Source: Flaccisagitta enflata (Eukaryota > Chaetognatha > Sagittoidea > Aphragmophora). Taken from it: a DNA stretch of 64,000 nucleotides. The position numbers and the translations under genes are program-made. Location of the stretch: the NCBI GenBank assembly GCA_965153355.1, contig OZ231127.1:21762001-21826000 (forward strand), in the 5' to 3' direction. Positions 17,776-28,446 of the stretch are shown piece by piece; the first letter of the stretch is position 1; every line of letters begins with the position of its first letter. Below the pieces are notes generated by a model that searched no databases, was not told the origin of the DNA, and worked only from the letters and a program-made list of their open reading frames with translations.

Positions 17776-20700
17776 TCACGCTCTCTTCGTGATTGGAGCA
17801 ATGTGGGTGGAAGTCTTATTCGTCTCATCATCGTCATCGTCGTCGTCGTCGTCGTCGTCTACTCTGATGACTTCCTGTGGCTGGATTTCTTTGTTGGCCG
17901 AGTTACTGTTTGCGGACCTCGCTGGCTGTTTTGAAGAGGCGGTGCTCCTACCACTGTGATACAAGTGTAACAATTATATTAGGGGTGCAATTATGGATCG
18001 TATCTAGTGTCCCCATTTTATTGATCAAAACTGATTAACATTACAAATACCTGTTGTTACTTGAACTTTTGGCCCCTCGCCGCTTCGCAGTCGACTTCGC
18101 CTCCTCCTCCTCCTCCTCCTCCTCCTCCTCGTCTTCGTCAACAACGGGCGAGTTACTTTTAGTGGATGTGGCATTACTCGTGTCGCTGTCAAAAGGGTTG
18201 AGATATAACAATTATATTTGGTATTCAATTACGGTATACAATTAGGAATTGTATCCAGTGTGCTTAGCATTGACAATACCTGTTCTGAGCTGACCGGTTG
18301 CCTCGTCGACGCTTCATCTGGTATTTCTCTATCCGAGCTTGTTGTTTGTGCGAACCGCCGTCCTCAGCGTCGGCGTCACGGTCGGTCTCATTGGTGTTTG
18401 CAAAAATCGAGGAAGATTGAAAGTTACAGTCGGAAGGGGATTTGAAAAGAGCGGCTCCAACGATCTCGGATTGCCTGGCCGTGTAAAATTTATAAAAAAA
18501 GATGATTTACTCATCAAAGCATCAATCAATAAATTTTGCTCATTATGGCTGGTGAAATCAGTCTCTACAATTGTACCTAGTTGGCTGTTGCCCACCACGA
18601 TTTACGCTCTGTCCCACACCACGCTTCACGTTCTGCTGGTCTGGATCGACTTGAATGGCGAGGCTCTCGTCGCCGTCCACTTCCTCGGCATCCTGTTCGC
18701 CATCACGTTTGCTGTAAGATGCATGGACGTGACTGGACTTGTTAGTTATGGTAAAGCACAATAATTGCAATAATTAATTCTTATCCTCACACCCCTGTCA
18801 CTATACATCCGCCACTGTGTTCCCTACCTGTGTTAGGTGGGAAAAATTTACACAGCATAGTGACTTATTTTAAGTTGTTGCTTACATGTAGGTGCATCTT
18901 ACCATACATGAAACCAAAGTTTTGGTTAGAAATTTTTTGAAAATTAACCCAAAAAAAAGTTTGTTTTTACAATTTGTGCTATAAATGTTTCTGATCCTTT
19001 TTTTTTCTATTTTCGAGTTCCGAATTGACCTCAGATGATGTTTTCTGTTTCGTTTTATATGTCACATTATATACTTTTAAAGAAAGAAAGAACGAATTTT
19101 TTTTTTTCTCAATATAATACTACAGTAATAAATATCGTATTAAGTATTTTTAAAACCAAATGAACATTATTCTCCTTCAAAAGTATATAGTGAGACTTAT
19201 AAAATTAAACAGAAAACATCATCTGATTTCAATTGTGAACTCCATAATTATGTAAAAACTGATCACGAATATTTATGGCACAAACATCCCAAAACAATTA
19301 TTTGTTTCACTTATGGTGAGATGCAACTACATATAAGCAACAGCCTAGAATACGTCACTATACTGAGTCTTTTTTTCCTACCAACCACAGCTAGGGATCA
19401 CGCTGCCGCTTCTGGTGCGGTTATTACTGTCATCAAAATCACACCTGCTTCCTACGCTTGGTGTATGGGTGGTTGAAGCTGAAGCACAGGTGGAAGTTGG
19501 AGTGAAGCTTGTTCTCCTATCGATGTTGACGTCCTCCTCCCTGTCTTGTTCGTCCTCTTCCGCGCCCTCTGCAGCGTCCTCTGGATCGGCAACTTCGACG
19601 TCGTCTTTGGCGAAGGGTTCAACGACCTCTTCATCGTCATCATCGTCGTCAGACAGATGATGGTCGCTGGACTGGTTCCTCCGGCTACAGCGAAACATAC
19701 ATGTTTTAAGCACTTTTTAGAAAATTGTTCCGGCAAATATACATTCGATATGAATAACCGTTTGGAGATATATTTGTTAGATTGTTACAGTTTCAGAAAT
19801 ATAATTGTGAGATTGTTACACTAGTAACTTTTTTTTAATAAACAACCCTGTAACTGTACATCAGCTGTTTGGGGAAGGAGGGGGGGGGAGAAACTACTGT
19901 TATCGAAATCCCACCTCGTTTCAACCCTGTTTTGGTGGGTGGTCGAAGGATCAGCAGAGGTGGTCGAAGGATCAGCAGAGGTGGTCGACCGAGAAGCAGA
20001 GGTGCTAGCTGAACTTGAACAGGGGAAAACTGAGCTGCTTGAACAAGGCGGTTGTGAAGATTCGATGACTCTGAAAACAAAAGGAAAGAAGATGAGGCAA
20101 CAAAACGGATTGACACATAGAATAATGGCCAAACTGTTGATCCAGTTCACTAAGACTCACTCTTCTTCGCTGGACTTGTCGTCGTTGGGGCCGAGAAACT
20201 CTTTGGATGATCCACACTGCAGGACTGAGTCCGACGTTTGTGTAGTATTCGATTCAAACGCGGACAGCGTCTTTTCAAGTTTGGCGTCATCCAGGAGTTT
20301 CTTGCGCATTTGTACGCAAGTCAACCTGTACATTAAAAAACAATACCACATATCTGAAACCAGCTGAACTAACCACTACAACAATGTCCAAATGCATATG
20401 CGCCCAAATGCTACATTTTCAAAAGTTTCCACTTACTGCTTTAGTTTGCTTTGAGTGTTGACGCGATCCCCATATCGTTTGTTGCTATGCGTCGTTCTGC
20501 GAGCGAGCCAGTTGACGCTGTTTTCGCCGATTTTGTCCCATTCGGCATGTTGCTTTTGCAGCTTAGCGTAGTCCTGCCGGAGTGGGTGGGAACGAGGTTT
20601 GTTGGCGAGTTGCGGTCTGATGACGTCCATTCTATCACTCAACTCTTTCATCTTGGTTGACACGTTGATTCCGTCATCCGTAAAGCTGTGTATGCATTAA

Positions 20701-23023
20701 ACAGATTATGGATTATCAAGCGGTTTGGCAGCGTCATTGAAATATATAACTATTACAAAAATGAGTGAGCTGGTGTACTTACATGTCTCGGAGCAAAGCG
20801 GACATCGCGATGTATTGGTAGTTGGGCGGCCACTTGAACATGTGGCAACCGGTCTTGTCGAAGCATCTTTTGTCCAAGACCCAGTAAAGCTTCCATAAAA
20901 CGGGGGTTGAGGCCGCGCAATGGTAATCAGCTTCCAGGCCATCAATCTAAAGAAAGGGCAAATCGACATGACATGTTGTTTAGGCTCATTGGTCATTGGT
21001 CATTTGTCGTTGGTACTCATAAAAAATTATGGTGAGTTAGGGTGAGTTGTAATCATACACACCGCAAGTAATTGCTAACTAAATGAACCTCCAACAACTC
21101 CATTTTTGCACCTGCAATTGCCGAACAATTCTTTCGCAGAGGGCGCGGAGAATGAGCTGGTCGTTAGGCGACAAGATGTCGACGTCACCCTACAATGTCA
21201 ATAAACTGATTTTGTCACATTGACTACATGTGTGATAAACAATGGTTATGCAAACCTGCGAATGTAATTATTCCCTTCAGTACAACAAACAATTTGGGTC
21301 GGATTAACTCACCACACTGCCGATTTTGTCGATCATGATATCAATATTTGTTGCTTTCCGGACAGTCGCCTCGATGCCACCACTGAGGGCCCAGTTTTCA
21401 AAATGGACAGCGGAAAACGATTTGCCTACAAAGTCTGGATTCTTTTGCTGTGGGACGATATTTGCCAAGCCGGATTTAGGGTCGATGTCGATGTCCCCCA
21501 TACAAAATATGTGGAAAACTTTGCGAGCGACGGCGAAGTAGCCTACTTTCCTTTTAAAGATAGGACAGAAGATGTCGCGATAGTCTCGTAACATCTTTAA
21601 CTTCTTGCCATTCTTGTCTTCCGGTGGACTTGGCGCACTTTCAAAGTAGAGGCGGTAGGGGTTGTCCGGATCACGTCCGCTCACTTCTGGATCCATATTT
21701 GGGAGGAGTTTTGGATCTGTTTGTGAAAAAGCAAAGATATGTAGGTATCAATATAATTGTTAGATGGTAGTATAATAGCTGGATTTGATTCAAAGCTAGC
21801 AATATAATTGTTAGATGGTAATATAATAGCTGGATTTGATCCTAAAACAAATATATATATATTTATGTGTGGTAAGATCTAACATTTATATACATCAGCT
21901 GCAACATTCCCGAAATTGTTTCATGACCAACGTACCACGGGTAAGGAAGAACGAGTGTTCGGCGTCGGCCAAATTTTCCTTCAAATACTGCTCTTCCTCT
22001 TCACTTAGAATCGGCACCATTGGCAGTTTTATAGGTTTGCGGGAGTTGTCTTTTCTGTGAGACGCATGAATCCTTGCTGCTATTGGTGCTTTGGCTCCAA
22101 CTGCTCCTCCGGTTCCTCCTGCTTCTCCTCCCCGTTCACTGGCTCCAACTTCGTCATCTTCTCGCTCTTTGTTTCCCTCCTCATCTTCAGAATTGGGATG
22201 ATCGAGGCGAGGAGTTGATTTGCGCGTGCGTCGGGCTTTAGGATTATGAAGTGCGTCGGGCTAGAAGGCAGTTTCGGTGAAAGGGCACGTTTCGGGGTGG
22301 AGAAGGGTGGTAATCCGGTACAGCATCCCCGACGCCGGTGCTTTGGGCAGTCTTCGAAGACAATTTGCTTTGTCGAAGGAGTCGAGATGGAGGAGATTCG
22401 TCTTCCGATTCACCCCCCTCATCGCGGGGGCGTTTCAGAGTGTTCGAAGTTGTTTGGGTTTGAGGACGGACTCGAGATGGAGGACGGTTCGTCTTCCGAT
22501 TCATCACATACGTCATCGCGGCTGGCTTTCAGTCTTTGAAGTCCACTGGTTTGACGAGCGACTGGAGAGATGGGAGGATATTTGTCTTCCGATTCAACAT
22601 CCTCATGGCGGATGCGTTTCCGAGTCTTCAAAGTCGATTGGCGTTGAGGAAGGACTCGAGATGGAGGATGTTCGTCTTCCGATTCATAATCCTCATCGCG
22701 GATGCGTCTCCGAGTCTTCGAAGTCGATTGGCGTTCAGGAAGGACTCGAGATGGAGGATGTTCATCTTCCGATTCATAATCCTCATCTCCTCCTCCTCCT
22801 CCTCCTCCTCGCGGATTCTTCTCCGATTCCTTGAAGTTGATTCGGCTCGAGGAGCGCCTCGGGGTGGAGGTTCGTAATCCGAGTCGTCATCCTCGGCGAG
22901 ACCGGCGAGACCTCGGCGAGACCTTTGGCGGTAGTTGGCAGTCGATCGGGCAGGTGACTTACCCTTTTTCGACGCCAGTTCCTCATGCAAAGCGTCTCGC
23001 GGCTTGGTCTTGATTTTCACCAT
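17776..23023 (-). CDS. G2: large multi-exon gene, unknown protein with acidic exon-repeat tail
   Basis: Well-supported exons: 21936-22260, 21313-21716, 21112-21189, 20783-20946, 20437-20685, 20161-20325, 19915-20070, 19445-19684, 18577-18732, 18280-18474, 18051-18185, 17776-17953. Phases match throughout; from 21716 on there are 706 codons. The first region is Arg/Glu-rich. Next comes an ordered domain (DPDNPYRLYFESAP, VGYFAVARKVFHIFCMGDI, WPPNYQYIAMSALLRD) and then a coiled-coil-like stretch (KLQKQHAEWDKIGENS). The remaining exons encode Ser/Thr and Asp/Glu-rich segments with basic patches, typical of a nuclear protein. Upstream, an ATG at 23023 opens MVKIKTKPRDALHEE, followed by imperfect repeats of an ESEDEHPPSRVLP type, but the frame breaks twice there. 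Family not recognised; function unknown. Confidence 0.65.
22330..22900 (-). repeat. About 75-100-bp tandem repeats in the G2 N-terminal region
   Basis: At least five degenerate copies of a unit encoding DEDYESEDEHPPSRVLP plus a basic KTRRRIR linker. The copies are out of frame with each other: an eight-unit GAG tract at 22787-22810 adds 23 nt relative to the sister repeat, and a later copy near 22484 carries one extra base. Either the region is misassembled or mis-sequenced, or the N-terminal exon is decayed. Confidence 0.65.
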
Positions 23024-23673
23024 TATGAAATATTTAGATTTAAATTTAAATTTCTTTGGCTGATGACTTCCATTTCTCTAATTTTATACTGATTTAATAT
23101 GGACATAGTAGTGGCATCAAATTGGAAAATTTGGCGTGAATTTTTAATGGTTCTCACTTCAAACAAACCATGATCCTCCAGGGGGCGAAGAGACAATGAA
23201 TCGGCCAGAATCCGAATATTACCATTTGTTACAACTAGCCCAACGACGCGGAAAAAGCGCCCATCAGGTGCACCGGGACAGCCTACAACACCATTGATAG
23301 CCAGGGTGCCTAGTTCTGTAACGCAACTACTTAAACGAGAGGCCAAATTGTATTGGCGATAAATTGCAACAGCTTCTCGATCGAGTCCGGCTTCTTTTCT
23401 CAATCTACTAACTTTTTGTATTTGTAAATTTTCATTCGCTCTTGACAACAATTTGGCGTCTATCCTTTTAAGGGTAGTTTTTACAAGATCCTTAGTACAT
23501 CGTGAATTACCAAAGGAGCGTTTCACAAATTGGTGAAAAGCTTCACACAAGGAAGAACTCTGTAATGACAAAGGGCCGGCCCATCTGATTGCAGCAGGGT
23601 AATGTACTAGGTTATGCTCTTTGGATTTGAGTCTGGGATCATATTCTCCAGTTGCTGTCCTTGTGAGATTCAT
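23023..23673 (-). pseudogene. C-terminal fragment of a CACTA-like transposase (copy B)
   Basis: Open frame of 216 aa matching the C-terminal region of the family that also gives copy A. It has EHNLVHYPAAIRWAGPL, the equivalent of the 'KHHFLLHYP ... FGPL' block, followed by LCEAFHQFVKRSFGNSRC. It begins without the DDE core, so it is a fragment, but it has no internal stop. Its TAA stop overlaps the putative G2 ATG by one base (TAATG). Family identity is from remembered motif pattern. Confidence 0.65.
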
Positions 23674-24049
23674 GCAGTGAATCTACGTCTAGACTTGAGA
23701 TAACGGGGGCAAGCATTGTGGGAAAACAAATAAAACCAGGGGAGTGATATTTTAAACATAGACTAATAATTGGATGCTTTATTGCCCATGATGGCTGGTT
23801 GCCATGAGCACATTTCATGTATTCTGCATACTAAAGTATCAAAATTTTGAGAAATTTTTGCAAAGAACATTACTTAAAATCAAATTTAAACATTTCACAA
23901 CTTTCCCACAACAGTATTTCTGTAAGAATGTCGCTCGTTTAGCGGTTGCTGGGGGTTGTCACACATGGATACGCTCCCTAGTGACCAAGTGATGTTTGTT
24001 CTTTAGAGCTGCAATGAAAGTGTAACAAGTTCTATTTTTAGCAATGATC

Positions 24050-26365
24050 TAAATACATTTATTGTACATCTGATACTACCGAACGCCCTCTTACACAACT
24101 GGTGTGTTTGCTAACAAAGCCCAGAATTCTGTCATGACAAATGGATGGCCCATCTGAGTGCAGCTACATCGTGGGTTAAGTTGTGTTCTTTATATTTTAT
24201 TTTCGGATCATATTCTCCAGTTGGCGTCCTTGTGAGATTCATACGCTCATTTAATGTGGCTTTGATAAAACGTTCCATCTGATCCAAGCTACTATCGATG
24301 TGGTTTCGAGTTAGAAGCAGTCGAGTTAAATGAGCAACTTTGAGGTAAAACTGCCAGACAGGTTCTTGGGGATTTTGTACTTTTGAGTATAGCACAGTGC
24401 TGAACAGTAATATGAGGTTTTGTATATGTGCAACTTTGTTGCACAGCTTTACTTCTTTTTTGACGATATCAATTTTAAAGTATGCACGGTTTTTGCATCT
24501 TCCCGACGGAATTTAAAACGTTTCCACAAAGTTACCAATGTTGAAGGCGATACCCATTGCAGGTCAAAAACAATGCGATGTACAATTATCAAAATCCAAG
24601 TGGCACAACAACCGAGGAAATAGTCGTGATCAAAGTCGGGCGCAAATGTGGTAGTATTCATGTAAAAATATGGAATCTTATGCAAAACTGGTACATTAGT
24701 AAAGCCGTGAGGCAAAATATCGTTGTTGGAACTGGCTGCAATGACTTCCACGTATTCTTCAGAGGTGCGATGTGCATCTGAGTACAGATCATCAGAGGAA
24801 TTTGCATTATTTAAGTCCGCCATAATATAATGACAAAATCTGCAGGACTTTCCATGTGACCATGACCTCGTGATCCCGGAGAGCTGATTTTGTGACAGAT
24901 TATCTCCAATTACATATATGACTCTCACTTGAAGATGATGACCCTTCCAAATGATCCCATCCTGAAGAAGCTCTCTGAACTGCTCTGCGATTTGTTCTGT
25001 TATGTTTTCTATACCAATTTGTCCCACGTCTTGAGAGTAAATCAGTGCCAGAGGAAACACTTGTTCCAGTTTACGTTGGTTTGTACCCTCGAGTATAACT
25101 ATTAGATAAAAGTTATAAAGTTTATACTTGTTGTTTTTAGCGTATAGCGAACCGAGAGGTTGGACCTCGTCACATGCAATAGCTAAAAGTATAACAAGCT
25201 GATCTGGTTGTAGACTAAGTTGTTGGAACACTTGTGAACTTTTTACAGAGTTATAGATTCCTGGGGTAGTTTGTTTTGTATTGAATTGTTGCACTCGTTC
25301 CCAATTATCTTTGGACCTTAAAAAGAGTTTCAGCATAGCTGAAACATTATAAAAATGGACTGGAATTCTGTCAGGGACAAATGGGTCATCTCCAATTGTC
25401 ATGTTTATGCATTGTCTGTACTTTTTAGTTTTTGCCTTAAGTTTTTTTTGGCGACCATAACTACTTTTAAGACGTTTTACTTCGTTATACTGCTGCTCTG
25501 TCATGGGGACTCGAAGATATTGGATTAAATTCCATATGGTGTCGATGGTGTGATTAATGATTTTTTCTGTCGCCGCGTAAGTGTTGATTAAGGTGTCAAC
25601 GGTGTGTTGCATTAAAGTCAATATGTAATCCATGTTTGGCTGAAACCTACCATCACCACCACCACCACCACCACCACCACCACCAACACTACCATCATCA
25701 CCAACATCATCACCACCACCATCATCACCACCACCACCATCATCACCACCACCACCACCACCACCACCACCATCATCACCACCACCACCATCACCACCAC
25801 CACCACCACCACCACCACCACCACCATCACCACCATCATCATCACTGCCCGTACTAACGCCAAAACAATGATACTCTTCCAGATTGTCGTCATCGGAGTG
25901 ATTGTCATCAGTTTTGTCACTTTGCACCTCGTCGTCACTCGTGTCTGTGTCACTCAACAGTTCTCTGTCCTCCTCCTCCTCCTCCTCAGCACGTTTATGA
26001 TGGTCATCACATTTCCAAAGTACATGGCAGATCTGTCGATGTCTTTCAAAGTGGTCACATCCTTTAAATAGACACGGTTGCTTGTATAGTATCTGGTATG
26101 GACATACTGGGGAATGGTCCTCTGCCAGTTCATAATGTGTTTGGAAGAAATTATAAACTTCAAAGGAGTTGGTGGAATATGGAAGGCGGGCGTCACAAAC
26201 GGGGCATGTGATTGTTTCCATGAAGTGTGTATTAACATGCAATCGAGCAGAGTCGAGGTCCGTCACAATTGTACGTCGTTTACATAAGAGACATATCGGC
26301 CTTTTTCTGTTTGCTCTGGCTTTTTGGGTTAAATCGTCAATGACTTTTTGTCTTAATGATGGCAT
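24050..26365 (-). pseudogene. CACTA/EnSpm-like transposase, near full-length, frameshifted (copy A)
   Basis: DDE transposase of a family widespread in animal genomes. ATG at 26365 (MPSLRQKVID). N-terminal zinc-binding segment: CLLCKRRTIV...H..H, CPVCDARLP and CPYQILYKQPCLFKGC. A Gly/Asp low-complexity insert from (CAC/CAT)n at 25651-25846 follows. Core: ACDEVQPLGSLYAKNNKYKL, equivalent to the 'DDFEVANPLGS...HKLG' block; YVIGDNLSQNQLSG, equivalent to 'GDNLGSHCIGG'; and GKSCRFCHYIMAD, equivalent to 'FCRYC'. The frame breaks near 24490, where the downstream frame continues KNRAYFKIDIVKKEVKLC, and again near 24150 before the HQLCKR segment. Therefore inactive as it stands. Some alternative gene splicing is possible but less likely. 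Confidence 0.75.
25651..25846. repeat. (CAC)n/(CAT)n microsatellite inside the transposase
   Basis: About 195 bp of CAC/CAT trinucleotides encode a Gly/Asp-rich insert on the minus strand and a poly-His shadow frame on the plus strand. It lies between the zinc-binding N-terminus and the DDE core. Confidence 0.95.
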
Positions 26366-26569
26366 TATGAAACTGGGCAAGGGAATTCTGTAAGTCAGAT
26401 ATAATTGTTATAGTTGTCACGATGGCAGTATAAGTCACATTCTGGTCTACTCCCGCTATTCTAATTGAAGCTAATTTTGCTACCACTAATAATCCCGATA
26501 CAGTGATATTCCAGTTTTGACAAGATAGACTGTAACAGACATGTAAACTGACATTTCACAAGTTGGATG

Positions 26570-27600
26570 TTTCCATAGAAGGAATTCAATAAAAAACCAA
26601 CTACCCCAGGAATGTATAATTCTGAAAAAAGTTCCCAGGTCTTCCAACAACTTAATCTCCAACCAGATGAGCCTTTTATACTTTGAGCAATTGCGTCTCA
26701 GGAGGTCCAACCTCTTGGGTCGTTATACGTGCAAAGCAACACGTACAAGTTTTGTTATCTAATAGTTATACTCCAGGGTACAAACCAACGGACACCGGAA
26801 CAACTGTTTCCTCTGACACTGATTTACTCTGAACATGTGGTATCAATTGATTTACCAAACATAACAGAAAAACCCGCAAAGCAGTACACACAGCTTGTTC
26901 AGGATAACAGGAGATAATCTATAAAAAAAAGAGCTCTCCGGGCTCATGCGGTCATGGTCACATGGAGAGTCTTGCAAATTTTTTCCTTTTCTTATATCGA
27001 AGTTAAGTAATGCAAATTCCATGGACAAGCATAAACCTCCACAATTTTTATCGATTTGTTATACCTCTATTGAAGATTTAATTTCTTAACATGAATGCTA
27101 CCACATCTACGTTATATATTTAACTTGGACGACGATAATTGTTATTCATCGACTCTGTTTCAACGTTTTAAATTCCGTGGTTAACATGGGAAAAACGCGC
27201 ATACTTTAAAGTTGATATCGAAAAAAAAAAAATAAAGATGTGCACAGGTGCAATGTTGCACTTGAATGTATAAAAATGGTATATTCATCAAAGCCACAAA
27301 AAGACCAACTGGACAATATGATCCCCAAAAAACAGCAAAAGAACATAACTCCACCCATTATGGACAAGCAAACAGATAGGACGGCCGTTTCTCATTAAAA
27401 AGTTTTTCCTTGTGTGAAGCTTTTCACCAATTTGTGAAAGGATCCTTTAGCAAATGATGATGTACTAAGAATGTTTTATAAAAAAACGATAGATGCCAAA
27501 TTGCTATCAACAAGTAAAGGAAATTTAAAAGTTCCTAAATTGCTCAATGTACTAAAGATAAAAAGTTATAGCCGGGTCGATCATAAACACTAACTCAGGG
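26570..27600 (+). pseudogene. Inverted degenerate CACTA-like transposase copy (copy C)
   Basis: Plus-strand frames repeat the core of copy A. They include GMYNSEKSSQVFQQLNLQP (from about 26611), YLIVILQGTNQRTPEQLFPL (about 26750), GDNL near 26910, a HAVMVTWRVLQI block near 26950, a degenerate RFKFRG segment near 27165, and a KLFTNL..DP.LANDD..RMFYKKTIDAKLL tail at about 27415-27510. Multiple stops and frame changes mark it as dead. It faces copy A head to head, separated by about 200 bp. Confidence 0.7.
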
Positions 27601-27704
27601 AAGAAACCATTTTAATCTATAAGCAAGGCCATTGGATAAAAAAAAAAAATTGGTTCATTAACCAAAACGTAACAAAAATGTAAACGAAACAAATGCAGAC
27701 TTAC

Positions 27705-27983
27705 ACAACGCCGCATCCGGAGCGAGACTTTAATCTTGTTTCTGTGTTCTGCTTTCACTTCTTTAAAAACTCTACAGAAACAGACGTTTCCCTTATATTA
27801 ATCTTGCAACAAACATTACGGCAAATATGATATGTCAACAAAAAAATTTCCAACATGCTAACCTTTCAACTCGTCTTTGAATACCAGGGTCGCTGATAGA
27901 ATACTAGCTGAGATGATGGCTAATTCCAACTCATTAATCTCGACCACGATCCTCCTTCCAGGCAACTTGATCACAATTCTCAT
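27705..27983 (-). CDS. Possible two small exons of an unrecognised gene
   Basis: An ATG at 27983 opens 40 codons (MRIVIKLPGRRIVVEI ... FKDELK) ending at a plausible GT donor at 27862. A second candidate exon, 27705-27741, joins in phase (ETRLKSRSGCGVV) and ends at GTAAGT. The continuation would run into the inverted transposase copy, so if this was a gene its 3' part has been lost or lies in a long intron. It could also be part of the transposon. Confidence 0.3.
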
Positions 27984-28127
27984 CTTGGTTTTTATGTGTA
28001 TGCATTAGAACGTTAAAAGAAAAATGTTTTTTTTCTAGCTAAACCCTGGCAATGAACACAATTTCTGCATAATCATCACAATAAAGGGAAACGTCCGATA
28101 AAATAAGGAAAAAGAATGACAAATCAA

Positions 28128-28442
28128 CAGGCCTGTATATAGTTGCATATTCCCCCCCCCCGGCAGGGGGGGGAATAAAATCAAAGGATTTGGAAATGGG
28201 GAAGAAAATCAAAGGGTAGAAAAACCAAAAACAGGAAAATATAGAAGATATTACACTTTTGGCAGTACTAAAATGTAATATTTAATCACCACAATACTAT
28301 TTCATACTATTTAAACCAAAATATTACTATATAGAAAGTATATGGGGAAGAAAATCAAATGTAGTTTGACCCCGCGGGGAAGAAAATCAAAGGACCAGGG
28401 GGGGGAAAGAAATCAAGGTCCGTGCAACTATATACACCCCTG
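28128..28442. mobile_element. hAT-type MITE, 315 bp, with 8-bp TSD
   Basis: Termini are CAGGCCTGTATATAGTTGCA and the inverse of CAGGGGTGTATATAGTTGCA. Flanking 8-bp direct repeats CAAATCAA lie at 28120-28127 and 28443-28450. Interior: runs of C and G next to 'GGGGAAGAAAATCAAAGG' blocks. TSD length and CAGG ends are those of the hAT superfamily. It lies immediately 3' of gene G1; the G1 stop codon is inside the right-hand TSD. Confidence 0.9.
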
Positions 28443-28446
28443 CAAA

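Noticed and set aside
25636-25857. Poly-histidine ORF
   Set aside because: Shadow of the CAC/CAT microsatellite within transposase copy A.
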